Below are positions 22,600 through 34,900 of a stretch of 64,000 bases of DNA, piece after piece. The first letter of the stretch is position 1. Each line of letters begins with the position of its first letter. The translations under genes were made by a program, and so were the position numbers. The DNA is from Clytia hemisphaerica (lineage: Eukaryota > Cnidaria > Hydrozoa > Leptothecata > Clytiidae). The stretch is taken from positions 1 to 64,000 of the forward strand of contig CACVBU010000535.1 of assembly GCA_902728285.1 (NCBI GenBank). The letters run 5' to 3'. The notes under the pieces are model-generated. The model had not been told where the DNA came from. It saw only the letters and a program-made list of their open reading frames with translations, and did not search any database.

Positions 22600-24555
22600 G
22601 GGGATTTCTTGGATGAGTCTATGAGCGATTCATACTGAGCTCCTAAGTAGATGGGTGATGTAAGAATCGTGATTTCCAGATCTTTTCGACTTCTGTAAAT
22701 AGTCTAATTCAGTCTTTATGAAATACTTTCTGTTGATTCTTCTGAAAGATTACGTCACGGGTTATTGGGTCGATGAAAGGGAATAGTTTTCATCTCTAGT
22801 GCCCATTCTTTTTTTGATAATATCTCCATTTTTTATATGTATTTAAAGGTTACGCGGATAATCATCATGGATTGATTTTAAAAGAATAATTTTTTCTCTT
22901 TTTTCTTTTTATTTATATATTTTTTCTGGCTATTCTAGAAGTTTAGATTCTTCAACTTTCTCGTTCTTGTGAATTACACGTTGTTGTTTTTAAGAAACAC
23001 ACTTTTAAGAAACATGAGGCTCAGAATGCCTAAAAATTAAGAAACATCTAAGAAACATGCTGAGGCTGAGAATGAGAAAATGACGTTTTTTAATTCGTTT
23101 TTTTTAAGAACCTTCCAATCAAAAGAAATTTTTTTTTCTTTGCATGAAATTAGGCTGATTATGTCAAAAAGTGTAGAAACATGTAAGAAACATTTAAGGC
23201 TCAAAAGGCCGATTTTTTAAGAAACATTGAGGCTGCTTGGTAAAACTAGTTTCTTAAAAAAAAACGTATACTTTGTCTTGATGTCAGCACTCATTGACTG
23301 AACCAAAGTAAAAGCTTTTTGAGTCTCGTTTGGAAGCGTTTATGTACACCCCCGTCAGATATTTAAAGTGTCTAGAAAGAGGATCTTGACAAACTGGGTT
23401 GAACCGGACGCCCTCGTCTACGTTTTGTCGAAATAACCCCCCATGGGTAGATTATAGAAATTTCTTTTAAAAGTCACATTGGGCGAGAAACTTCAAATGA
23501 AAAATTATGTCGCTAAGGACTAACTGGTTTTCTAAGGATGCTTTCCATGGTCCTTCGTAAATTTCCCCTGTTTAAATCAAGGGGAATTAATTTTTTTTCC
23601 CATAAATAATAATTTATGTCTCAAGTCTCAAGACGGATGAAGGAACCAATTGAAGGCAACATTTCAAAATTATCTCGGTCATCCCTTTTTGTATTCTTAC
23701 TTGTACATTATTCTTCAAGATTTTACTATTATTTTTGTACAACATGTAAATGATTTCTAATCCTGTTTTTTTTTCAAAGATTACTTACTTAGATTTTTCA
23801 TATTATTATGCTACTCTTTTTTGGACATCAATGAAATGCTTGCATTGAATTATTAGATCTCAGAAAGGATTCCTTAATGAAGATGAAAAGCCTTAGTATA
23901 ATTTTGAAATACAAATTCGTTTGAATTTTCATTTTTCAATTTATTTTCAAGTGAGCTGTGCGTTAGCTACTAAGAGTCCAGCTTCATTTCCAGGGCCAGA
24001 ACTATAAATTGAATGGATTTACATAACCGATTAACCCTAGCAATTTACTAATCAAATAACAAGAGCCTTGGTCCCAGACCTCTCAAAATTGAAATTGTTA
24101 TTTTTTATTATATAGATATCAAAAATTACTATTTATTTTTTGTTCGTTTTTTTCGTTTTTTGATACCATGATAACCATATGATTCTGTCTTTTGAATTTT
24201 TTTTTATACTAGAATTAAAAATCAGGTCATATTTTGTACAGTTTAAAAGAAAAAATTGATAAACTTTTTTTTATTAAATGATTATAATTTTGTTAATTGT
24301 GTTTGGGTTAATTTTTTTAAGTTAGTTTTTTTTCTTATTTCTAATTTCATTCTTATATTTGTAAGATTATTTTTCTCTCTCCCTGTCGTAGAAACTTCCA
24401 AACTTTTTCCTTCTCATCTCACAGATTCCCTTTTTGGTAACGCAGATTTCCAAAAGAGCTGTATCGAATCAAATAATATTATTTAATTAATCCTTCTTTT
24501 TATTATATTAACTTTAGGATTTTTTTGTAAAGTTTAATTTCAAACATAGAAAGTA
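22600..24555. other. intergenic region downstream of Crumbs
   Basis: AT-rich sequence with no convincing gene. A repetitive patch at about 22990-23260 has recurrent TTTAAGAAACA / AAGAAACATGAGGCT phrases that resemble the ATAAGAA repeat family. The small open frames here have no recognisable composition or splice context. Confidence 0.6.
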
Positions 24556-24559
24556 TACA

Positions 24560-25179
24560 TTAACCCTTTAAGTGCCGATGTCGTATATATACGACATGGG
24601 CTATATAGGAGGGCGAAGCCCTCCTGTAATGCCCAGTTTGAGTTAGAAATCGTTATTTTTGGTCGAACTCGTAGGAATTAGATTGTCCTTTATGGTCAAG
24701 CAAAAAAAAATTCAAAAGTGAGTCTTTCCAGCGAAATTTTAAGCAAAAAAGTCAAAAAAATGCAAAAAATTGACAAAAATTCACTTTTTTGAGATTCTGA
24801 CCGTTTTTTGACTATTTTTGGTCAACGAGTGATCCAAGAACCTCCAAATTTGGCCCTGTTTTACTTTATTCTGTCTTCTAGTGAATTGATTTGAAATTTT
24901 ACCACTGGGCACCTTTTCATCAGTTCAGTCAGGTCCGCGCAGCGGGCCTGACTGCTTTAATTCCCTAACCTACCCCCCCCTTGGCCGCCGCCCACCACGC
25001 CCTTCCTAAATCGGGCGAAAAAAAAAGGGCCAAAAGAAAGAAGAGACTCTAAGCTATCCAACGAGCTATATACGAGCTTCTAATTCCTTCTAGATCAGGA
25101 GATATAAGCCCTTAAAGTTTGAACTAGCGATTTTTTAAAAAAAACTTAGAAAAAAGGACCCTGGCACTCAAAGGGTTAA
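24560..25179. mobile_element. piggyBac-like non-autonomous element (TTAA-flanked)
   Basis: The outermost bases read TTAACCCTTTAAGTGCC at the left and GGCACTCAAAGGGTTAA at the right. This is CCCTTT(A/G)AGTGCC inverted repeats flanked by the TTAA target duplication that defines piggyBac transposons. Length is about 620 bp with no transposase. Internal palindromes include a run around CGTATATATACG (about 24580) and GTCAGGTCCGCGCAGCGGGC with its complement (about 24928-24952). Confidence 0.85.
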
Positions 25180-25181
25180 AA

Positions 25182-25225
25182 CAAGGACACTTGTATAGCA
25201 TAGCTACGCTATACAAGTGTCCTTG
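25182..25225. repeat. perfect 18-bp-arm hairpin
   Basis: Arms 25182-25199 (CAAGGACACTTGTATAGC) and 25208-25225 are exact reverse complements with an 8-base spacer. It abuts the right end of the piggyBac-like element by two bases. Confidence 0.75.
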
Positions 25226-25677
25226 ATTAAAAATAGTTTAAAATTCGAAACAAAAAAGTGTATGAATGAAAAATATTTTGATACTCCCAAATTTTGATGA
25301 TTTTTATTTCTGCTCAGAAAAGAAAAGATAGGAAAAAATGCTGAAAGTGTGCAAAGAAGCTTCCAAAGAACAATACAACTTTTAGCTTCCATTTGCTCAT
25401 AAAAAAAATCAAAATCGAACCCTATAACACAGCTGCTTTCGAATGTTTTAAATTTAACAAATCATTCTAGAAAAATATTTTCTGTATTCACCAATAATTA
25501 GATTTGAAAATTTTTCGGTTACCGTTATATTTACAACGCAGCTGTATAAAGCCATAAACTCTTGTTTCAAATCAAACGCTACTCAGAAAAAATCTTTTTA
25601 AAAAATCTTAAAATTCGTGAAGATTTATTTTAGATTTTTTAGGTGTGGTTTATTGAAAAATATTGGTATATTGTAAG

Positions 25678-28398
25678 GTTTACACTGCGGTAATGGGTGC
25701 ATCTTTGGTTACGCAAGCAGCCATGGCTTCACAGCCACATCAGAAAATTATACATGCCACCGCAAAAGAAAAGAAAAAACTCACAATGGTAAATCATAGT
25801 TTGCTGGTTGTGAAATTATCACACGTTTACTTCCAAGTTCAAACCTTTTTCACTCGCTATACCATAGTAGCAAATGTTCTATTGTTTGACCAAGTTTTCG
25901 TGAAATATACCCCTGTGTCACAGACCCGCTGGAAAGATTGATAAAAATTTCGTCCCCGGTGGGAAAATACCTTATAATTTCAGCCCTACTTGGAAATTAA
26001 CTTTTATTTCATCCCCATTCATTTAAAAAGTGCACTTCAAAACCATCGCCACTGAATTTTATAACCTTGGAACAAAGGAATTTCTATCCCCATTAGGATT
26101 TCAATAGGAATTTTTATCCCCACTGAGAAAAAAAGTTCTACCGGGGCTGTGAGACCCCTGTGAGATAGGGGTGTTGAAATTCTTAACGTTTTTACTCTGT
26201 TTAATCACTCGACATCACCGAAAATCTCTTTTTTTTTTGTTCTACACCCCTGTCCCACTGATCCGGTGAGAATTTATGAGGCAGCGGGTATAGAAAATGA
26301 AGAAGCTAAAGTTTGTTTCTAAAATCCGAAAATCTGCAGCATTTTTGGTCTCCGCTGCAGATTATATAGTGAAAGCCTTTAAACAGTGATATTTTTAATG
26401 AATGTTGGTTTTGAATTTTAATGTTTAAAGCTGAAAGTTCAGTAAGTAGGGATTTTGAAAATGATAGTACTTCCCAGTGGGGATCAGAGTAGTTTCCCTA
26501 TGGATAGATGCATTTTCAGGGTGTTTTTTCACTGGAACGACATTTCAGCTGATTGTTTCATATGGAAAGGGGATTTACCCGGGTCTTTGACACGGGGGTG
26601 CTATGTTCATTTTTTGTGCGTACTGTAACTTAAATATGTATATTTGTTAGTATTTTAGTTTGTGTTTGTGTGTGTTTTGTGTTGACGATACAGATCAGGT
26701 AAGTGAACTTTGACAGAACCATGCATGTTGTAAACTCCATCTACAAGAAGGTACGACGATAGGGTTAATTTATTCATTCTTCATCATTTATTATGGAACA
26801 TATCAAGTTTATCAACCCTTTCATATTATTCATATTGCTGGAGGTTTATCGCGACTTGGATCACGATATTAAAGTTTGGCTACGTTTCAGAAGGTCTTAG
26901 TACAAATAGTGGAGAAAACATCCTTCATATCACTTTGCCCGATGATGGGAGAAGATAATCTCTCGAAACGTAGCCAAACGTTAATCTTGTGATCCAATAG
27001 CCACAATAAACTTCCAATGTGCCTAACTACTAACTCTCGGAAGGGAATTCTATACACAATCTGCATCCCCTAAAAAAAACATCAAAACATCAAAGGGAAT
27101 ATGTGCAGCCTAGCCTAAGGCCATGCGGGACAATGTTTTTTAAGGAACTGATTTTTTGTGTTGTGTTGATTCCAGGTTCTATGTTGGAATTTTTTGTAAA
27201 ATCGTATACAAACATTAAAAAAATGAAAAGAATAATTTCGCGTATTTTGCAGTTTAGGACCTCAAAATTCACATATACAAAAAAAAAACTCTTTTTGGGT
27301 TTTGTCAGTTGGGCAATTTGAAATAATGCTCTTATTTATTTGTTTTCTTCATAAATTTCCAGGAAGTATCTTGTGCCAGTTCACCAGAATATCGCTTCGA
27401 TCAATTCATACTTTTATGTGAAGAATGTCAAAGAAGAAAACGGGTTATCGAGACAAAACTCAAAGAAATGTTCGAAAAGATTCGCGCCACTTCAAATTTA
27501 GATCAACATATGAGTGCTGAACAAAAACATTACGTCATGAGTCTTATAAGCCGGTATCGACAAATACAAGAAGAACAAAACACTTTAATCGAACGTGAAA
27601 AAGTTCGATTGCAAATGATGAAAAGTGAACTGGGAAGAAAGGAAGAAAGTGTACAGAAAATTCGGAATCGTCTGAAGTATGTGATCGCTTTGAATAAGGA
27701 CCATGAAAATATCATAACGCATATTCAACAAGAACGGAAACACTTTTCCGGAAATAATAATTCGACAATCACAAATGATTTAAGATTAAGGTAAGCATGT
27801 TAAAGTATTTTAGAGAGGGAAATTGACTCTTCCATTATTCCAATGATCTATTTTCGAACATTTCATCCTCTGAACACGCGTTTTACCCCTGCACATATTC
27901 CGAGTTTTCAAAAAAAATATCAACCTCTGACCACCAAGTGTAGAAGTTTTATCGCGCATGTGTCAATCTAACGACTGTAGAAAATCAAAGATGGAGAGCA
28001 TTACCATATTAATGTTTAGCAGACTGTATCGAAACAATAGACAGATCTTTATGTTATGATTCTCTATCGCTGACTCTTAACCAAAGATCTTGGATTATTG
28101 TCATGGCTACTCCTCTCTGATGGTTGCGCGCTGAATATAATCGCGATTGGTCGACACAGGTCAGAATATGTTACACCCTACGTGTACGGTTTTTATAGGC
28201 AGAGCCCAATTTGACCTTTGCAGCGACAGTCGTAATTTAACAAATCGTAGTTTATCAAATAGCTGTCAGTAAAATTACAAATTCGAGTTTGAGTAAAATT
28301 CCAATTTATTTTCTTACCACAAGTAAAAACAATTTATTTTAAGTTTTCTTTCAATATTTAGGTATCGTTCACCTGAAAGTGACGAACTTCGATTATAA
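25678..28398 (+). CDS. coiled-coil protein of unknown function (3 exons, 5' end uncertain)
   Basis: Exons 25678-25788 (tentative), 27363-27790 and 28362-28398, all in frame. From the ATG at 25693 they give about 186 residues. The middle exon is secure: acceptor AAATTTCCAG, donor AAG|GTAAGC. It encodes a charged helix rich in K, E, R and Q (for example LLCEECQRRKRVIETKLKEM, SLISRYRQIQEEQNTLIERE), which I read as coiled coil. A CEEC motif sits at its N-terminal side. The last exon adds YRSPESDELRL and stops. I do not recognise the family. The gene is tail to tail with the ORP gene about 3.5 kb away. The first exon fits by phase and by an AG acceptor, but it could instead be the 3' part of a first exon, and more 5' exons may exist. 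Confidence 0.6.
25909..26599. mobile_element. MITE with ACCCCTGTGTCACAGACCCG terminal repeats
   Basis: The left end ACCCCTGTGTCACAGACCCG pairs with the right end CGGGTCTTTGACACGGGGGT (18 of 20 positions). The interior repeats phrases like CCCCACTG, CCCCGGTGGG and GAAATT. There is no coding capacity. Related left-end copies lie at 32611-32830 and 38163-38380. It occupies the first intron of the coiled-coil gene. Confidence 0.7.
26838..27017. mobile_element. palindromic MITE with about 52-bp imperfect arms
   Basis: Arms 26838-26889 and 26963-27017 are imperfect reverse complements sharing GTTTATCG/TGTGG, TTGGATCAC, TTTGGCTACGTTTC. The central 75 bp contain no open frame. It lies in the same intron as the preceding element. 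Confidence 0.7.
27363..27790 (+). CDS. main coiled-coil exon of the unidentified gene
   Basis: A long open exon in a region otherwise poor in open frames, with heptad-like spacing of L, I, M and V from about 27450 to 27740 and a high charge density. Phase 0 start, phase 2 end. The strongest piece of evidence that a gene exists here. Confidence 0.75.
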
Positions 28399-31300
28399 CG
28401 ACAAAGACGTTCAAGAATAAGGATTCTGAATCACAAACTCTCGTTTGCTCTGGAAGATTCAAATCAGGTTCCTGGTTGTTTACGTTAAAAGACTTTGTCG
28501 GATTGGTGATCATTGTCTTGTTAAGGCATGGGACTTGTTTATTTCATTGACAAAGAGAGAGTATTAAAAAAGGATTTAAAGGTTTTATAGCTTTGTATGG
28601 TCGAGATAACGTTATATTTTATGTTTTCACGTGGCTCAAAATATTTTCTGTAAAGACGGATGGTTATTTTTTAATTTTTTCGGATTTATTTCTAGCTATG
28701 ATTTTTTTAATGTTTTCATTATATCTAAATATCTAATGAATGACTGTATTTATGATTTTCTAACGGTTCTTGACGAATTTTCTTTGTTTTCTTTGGCCAT
28801 GTTTTGACTCAAAAGATTTTTCATTAAGACAAATGATTAGTTTTTAGTTTTCGCATTAATCTCCATATAGCCTGGATATCCAGCTAGACTAAAATTTTAG
28901 AAAAGCAAAACTTACAGTAGAATTTTCTTTACTTTCCGGTTACATGAAAACCAAAGATTACTTTTTGTGTTTTCGCATTAATTTCTAACGACCTAATGAT
29001 TGCATTTATCGAGGAATTTATGACTTTACATTAATTTCTAGCTACCTTAAAGGAAGAAATTTTGGCGGGAATTTAATTTGGTGGATGGCCCAAAAAGTTT
29101 TTTCAAAGGGAATTTAATTTGGCGAATCAGCAGAGAAATTAATTTTGGTGGGAATTTAATTTGGCAGATTATGGGTTTCAAGGATTAAAATTAAGGTGAA
29201 AATGTTTAAAATGGCCCCTTTACTTAAATAGTGAAAAATCGAGCACCATTTGAGAAAATTTAAATTTGGCGGATGGCGGGAAAATCTAAATTTGACGGGA
29301 ACTTAATTTGGTTATTCTGCGAGATTTCCTTTCCCTCAAAATTTCTTCCTTTAATGTACATAATAATTACTTTTATGTCTTTCTAAGGGCTTTTAATGAA
29401 TTTTCCATGGCTCAGACTTTTCAAAAAAAAAAACGGCGATTATTTTCAGAGTGAGCATTATAAATGACTTCGCATTAGTTGATCTTGGGATATAAGATCT
29501 AGCTTAAGTTCAATCATCAATCGTTACAGGCTTTTAATGACTTTTATTACCTAACTGATTGCTTTCATGATAATATTCTAACGAGTTCTTGATGTTTTCT
29601 TATTAGTTGAAAAATTTGCAGGCCGCTCACATTTTGAAACATTATTATGCTCTTGAAGAAGAAAATATATAATTAATATACCTCGTTGAAAAGATAATTC
29701 GAATCCCGGTGATATCAAGCATTTTTCAAAATTTTCGAAAAATGATGATGAGAAAAATAAACATTTTCTCTACCAGACTTACCAAAAATTTTTAATTTAC
29801 ACTTTTTCTAAACTTTGAGCTTCGCTGATTTCAAATATCTTTTCAGATTTTTTACATCTTTCTTGGATCAAAAGTTACAGCCCTCCATAGTAGGCTGAAA
29901 ATGGTCAAAAAGGGGCAAAAAAGACATAATAGACCTGCTTTGAAGAATTGATAATTTGGAGAGAAAAATGTCGTGGTGATAGACCTTTTCATAAATTACG
30001 TCACGAACATCACTTGCCTAAATTTATGAAAAGGTCCATTAGATGGATTGTTGACAATTTTGGTGTTTAATAATCCTTTGGAGCTATAACTTAAATGCAA
30101 TTAGGAAATCTTTAAGTATTCTATACAAGCATTTGAAAAATCTTATACCAGTGATGAATGACGGCATTGGGAGAAGATTTCTTTTGTTCTAATGCTGCTT
30201 GATGCATTATTGAAAACCTTTGTATTTGGCAAATTGTTTCAACAGATCATAGCATTAAAAGAAAAAAAAAACACACTCAGGGTGCTTTTTCACTACGCTA
30301 GATAGATAAGTGGTTCTCATCAACGGTCCTTTTCATAAATTTCTAAGGGTTGTAAAAAATATACAATGAAGATCCGTGCTTAACATCAGATTTTTATCGC
30401 TTCATATATTCCAGATTTAACGTCAAAAATTGGTCATTAATAAACCTTTTGTTCTCCAAGAATGACCAATTAAACCAAAGATACACCGAAAATAGATTGT
30501 TTGCAATAAAATAGCAGACAGAGCATCAACACATTTATCAGCAGTAAAATGGTTTGGTTTCTGCATGAAATGAAAGAACTGCCTCTACTGTTGGAGTACT
30601 GTTTATAAAAACGACTGACTTATAATTACTTTCAATTAAATTTTGTCAACCATGCTGCAAATTCAAACTGGTCCAAATTCAAAGGGTCGTAAACGCTTTG
30701 ACAACTGTTTTGGGAGTCAGTAATGCTTTCCTATCAATTTTCTTTGTTTCAGCTAATCGATTTTCGCCAAACAGTCTCAGTGAACCCTCAACCCTCAATT
30801 TAGCATTGGAAATTAAGAACTCTAATTCACAGGTAATTCCTTAGTCGGCGAGACAAAACAAATAAGACAGGATTTTTTAAAAACCTTTCGTGATGGTTAT
30901 GTTTGAAATTAATGCATTGTATTTTCATATGTAACAAAATAAATTTTAGCGTAGATTTTAGATATCCTTATAAAGGTACAAAAAGAATATTTCGAATCAT
31001 TTCAAAATAGAAATTTAACCAAACGAGGACAAAGTAAGAGAGAGCGAATCCGTCAAAGTAACCATACTAATTTGAGCTTTGTAAAACAGGGGAAAGTAAG
31101 ATTGGGCTCAGACAGTTTTCATAGTTTCCACCAGATTTTCCAACGGAATAATTAAAAATCAGCCATTGAGATTTCTCTCTCCAACCAGATTTTATCAACC
31201 TTCTTAAAACCCTCGTAAAATAAATAGTAAAGATTGCAACAACGGAATTGAATTAAAACACTTAAACTAAAAAATTAAAAACTTTGTCATAAAAATACAC

Positions 31301-31625
31301 CTACTGTAGTATTTAGTAAAATATTATGTTTTTTAACCTACAAAAACCAATTTACAAGTCCGTCCAACGCAAACATCATGTATTAGCCAGTACCCTGATT
31401 CGGTAATCTCTGTTAATAATAGTACAGAAAGTCTGTTTTACCAATATTCTATTTAAAAAGTGTACATCAAACGGGCATATGTGGACTTTAGATTATCCGT
31501 ATGATCGACTATCCAGCCATTTGATAGAAACTTGTACAGCGATAACTTGACCGTTTCGAGATCGCTAGTTATTGCAATCCTGGTCGACAACAGATAATTG
31601 ATTTGGTTCGAAATCTATATATTCA
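28399..31625. other. intergenic region between convergent genes
   Basis: No gene recognised. It holds the 3' UTR of the coiled-coil gene, the TTAA-flanked element at 29047-29354, and AT-rich sequence. Confidence 0.6.
29047..29354. mobile_element. TTAA-flanked MITE rich in GGGAATTTAATTTGGCGGA repeats
   Basis: The ends TTAAAGGAAGAAATTTTG and CAAAATTTCTTCCTTTAA are exact inverses including TTAA at both margins, again a piggyBac-type signature. The interior consists of degenerate tandem copies of a GGGAATTTAATTTGG(C/T)GGAT unit. Similar phrases recur at about 33890-34090 inside the foldback element. Confidence 0.65.
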
Positions 31626-31626
31626 T

Positions 31627-31911
31627 GACGTAATGTTTTATACGGAAGCACCCACAATGCGTTTTCCACTAATAGACGATATCGCGTTTAGATAAATGCA
31701 ATGCATTCTGGTTTCTCGGGGACTCTCAAAGGAATTATAATGTCGATTATATAATGATCTGGAATATATTATAATTCCCTTGAGGGTCCCCGAGAAACCA
31801 GAATGCATTGCATTTATCTAAACGCGATATCGTCTATTCTAGTGTTAAATTTAGAATTAGTGGCCAATACCCGGTGTTTTTTAAGGGTGCTTCCGTACAA
31901 AACAACACGTC
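31627..31911. mobile_element. outer inverted-repeat element containing a nested hairpin
   Basis: 27-bp arms 31627-31653 and 31885-31911 match at 24 of 27 positions (GACGT.. to ACGGAAGCACCC). Inside lies the separate hairpin 31671-31838. The element sits directly beyond the stop codon of the ORP gene, so it probably overlaps that gene's 3' UTR. Confidence 0.65.
31671..31838. mobile_element. MITE hairpin with AATAGACGATATCG ends (second copy)
   Basis: The first 14 bases AATAGACGATATCG and the last 14 are inverses and equal the termini of the element at 4721-4880. The arms extend inward about 65 bp nearly perfectly (GTTTAGATAAATGCAATGCA, GGTTTCTCGGGGACTCTCAA) to a centre of about 30 bp. The interior is unrelated to that of the first copy. 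Confidence 0.8.
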
Positions 31912-31949
31912 ACAAATATCTCAAAGAATTACACTTCTTCTTTTTCCCA

Positions 31950-34900
31950 TCATGCATTTGGAGTAGACGCCGTCCTTGATTTCCGATTTCTCTGTACATG
32001 TGCGATGTGTTGGTTGAATAGATACGTCTCTCCGGCTTTCTTGAACAACTAAAAATTGAAATTTCATACGTTAATAAGTATTTCATACTTATAAATTGGG
32101 TGAATGTCAAGTTGTCTAAAATCAAGTTATTGTCAAATTTGTTTTTTTTTACTATATTAAAATTGAGGCCTGGATCGCTATTATGGAAAAATGCTAAGCT
32201 TTCAAAAACATAATGCAGTTGTTCAAACGAAACAAAATAACGCGCGTTTCGTCAATTGATTGTTTTGTTATTTAGAACATTATGGCGTGTTGAGTAAGAA
32301 GAGAATCAAATGGTCTACATTTCTGATGGAATAAAATCTTTTTGCAATGCTTTTGCATGATCAGCACTAGGCTTCATATATGTAGAGATTGATTGACTTT
32401 AAAAAGGCTTCTATATAGAGTCTGCGCGAGTCTGCGGGGAGCTGCCGTTATCGTAAAGCTAATAACCTTTGTCTTCCATTCTGTTCCAGAGGCTACTCTT
32501 TCTTTGGCTTCTTTGCGTTGTCGTTCTTCCAGCTATAATAAAGATAATAATTGAATATGAATGACGTATACCTGTTTGGATTAGAACTATTGGATTTTGT
32601 TCATTTCTAAACCCCGTGTCACAGACCCGGTGGAAAATTTGTCTAAAATTTTGTCCCTGTTAGAAAAAATACCCTACAGTTTCTGCCCCATTAGGAAAAG
32701 GCTTTGATTTCACCCCCACTGGAAATTTCAATGGAAAAAGTTACTCGCCAGAACCATCTCCACTTGAATTTCAGTGTAGGTTTTCATTACCATTGAGGGA
32801 AAAAACCCCACCAGGACTGAGAGACGGGTGTCTTCTACTATTCCTAATCTTATCGTTAAAATAAATGTATCAAAAGGATTCAAATTACAGATGCTTCGCC
32901 AGACTAAATCGAGGAAGCCATCGTGTAGTTTTGACACATAGTGTGCAAAGGGGTCCAGCCCCCAGCATTTTTCAGGGGGGGGCTAAGAAACATATCAAAA
33001 AAATTTTGCATGCAAATTCTTGATAAATTTATTGCACCGCAGGCAAAAAATTTTTTCAAGAGGGATAAAACCTTCCCCACAGCATAGATTTTTAACATAA
33101 TTTAAAATATCTTCAACCTATCAGCTCTGCCCCCAGTTCTATTACACAACACTCAGCACCCCTAGCAAGCTAGCCCCAGTATTTTTTGAAAAGTACAGCC
33201 CCCAATCAAGCAAAAATGGTTTAGCCCCCCCCCCTAAGCTCAGGGGGGGTGCATTCTATGTTTGAATTACTGAATCATTCGAATTATACCTTGTGTTTTT
33301 CTTCCGTAGCTTTCTCCAGGTTTGGTTTGATCAAAGATTCAGTGACATTCTGCCATAATCTAAAAATGTAAAGAAAATCAACATACTTAAGATTAGCCTT
33401 GTTCTTGGAAATATGAGTGCATATTTTCTTTAACAACCCCTTCTTTACCCTTTGTAAGAGCTACTGTCCTGTTGGTTCTAGGAAAATTGCCCCCGAGAAA
33501 ATTGCCCCCCGGAAAACTGCCCCCGGAAAATTGCCCCCCCGGAAAATTGCCCCCTAGGAAAACTGCCCCCTAGGAAAACTGCCCCCTAGAAAATTGCCCC
33601 CCAGAAAATTGCCCCTAGGAAAATTGCCCCCCGGAAAATGGCCCCCCCCCCCGCCATCTTTTTTCCACTTTTTTATAAAATCCAATGAAACTTCAAATGG
33701 CCATTGTAGCTGTAAAATAAGTAGTTTTGAATTACTCTTAGGGTACCTATTAAACGGGGGTCAGCGGGGGTGGATTGGAAAAAAGGCTAAAACAGCATAA
33801 TCCGTACAAAAGAAGTTTCAGATTCCGAAAATTGATAAGCGGAGGAGGGGTTGGATCAACAATGTCCTGGGTAGAAAAATTTTCGAAAAAGATTATTTTG
33901 GTGGGACTTTTTTTTGGGGAATACGTAATTAATTTTTTAACTGTGGTTGGAATTAATTTTAGCGAATGACAGCGCAAATCGTTCTATTTCATCTTATTTT
34001 GAGCAACTTTGTTGAATTTCAGGGGTTATTTAGCCAAGAAAACTGAAATTTTAATTTTGGTGGGAACTTATTTTGGCAAGTTAGTAAAAATTAGTTCCCT
34101 TAGCTTAAGATAGCACGGTAGGGCGCGTTAGGTTTAAGAAATGGGGAAAGATTTTTTGAAAGTGATTTATTACTCGACTATCTTTCTCCACCTCATACAA
34201 ACTTGTAAGAGTCGTTTTTTGAGGCGTCTTTTTTCTTTAAGAAAAAACTAAAAACTAAAACATCAAAGCAGATCAAGGTCAGCGTGAGGAATATAGTAAG
34301 AATGAAGTTATCCATTCCATATGACCAAGAAATTTTGTAAAACCATAAAGAAAATACTTGAATAGCGAAAGAAATACGTATAAAACACATTGAAATTGAC
34401 TATCGCTAAACAGAGAAAACACTTTCTCTGTATTCCATGGTTAAACCACATTATTCCTTATAAAAAGCGTCAACTTAATGAAAATTACGGCTGCAACCTG
34501 CAACCGTTGGACCAAAATATTCTAGATCTCTTAATCCGTTAAGACGCGATCACGTAAAATTGCGTAATCCAAATCTCCCAAATGTTGAAAATTGAGTTAG
34601 ATTTAGTTTCGAAAAATGGAAAAATAGGGGGCAATTTTCCGGGGGCATTTTCCTAGGGGGGCAATTTTCTGGGGGGCAATTTTCTGGGGGGCAATTTTCC
34701 TAGGGGGCAATTTTCCGGGGGGCCGTTTTCCGGGGGGCAATTTTCCGGGGGGCAGTTTTCCGGGGGGCAATTTTCTCGGGGGCAATTTTCCTGACACCGT
34801 CCTGTTGAATCAAGAAAACTAAAATAAAGAATTTTCAGAATCTCTCTCTCGCGAAGTCTGGTTTTGGGTTCCGTGTTCATATCATTTTTTGTATAAACAC

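Noticed and set aside
26695-26753. Micro-exons ATCAG and a 34-bp exon in the coiled-coil gene
   Set aside because: Together they keep frame with the next exon, but the intervening intron would be only 18 bp, and each alone breaks the frame.
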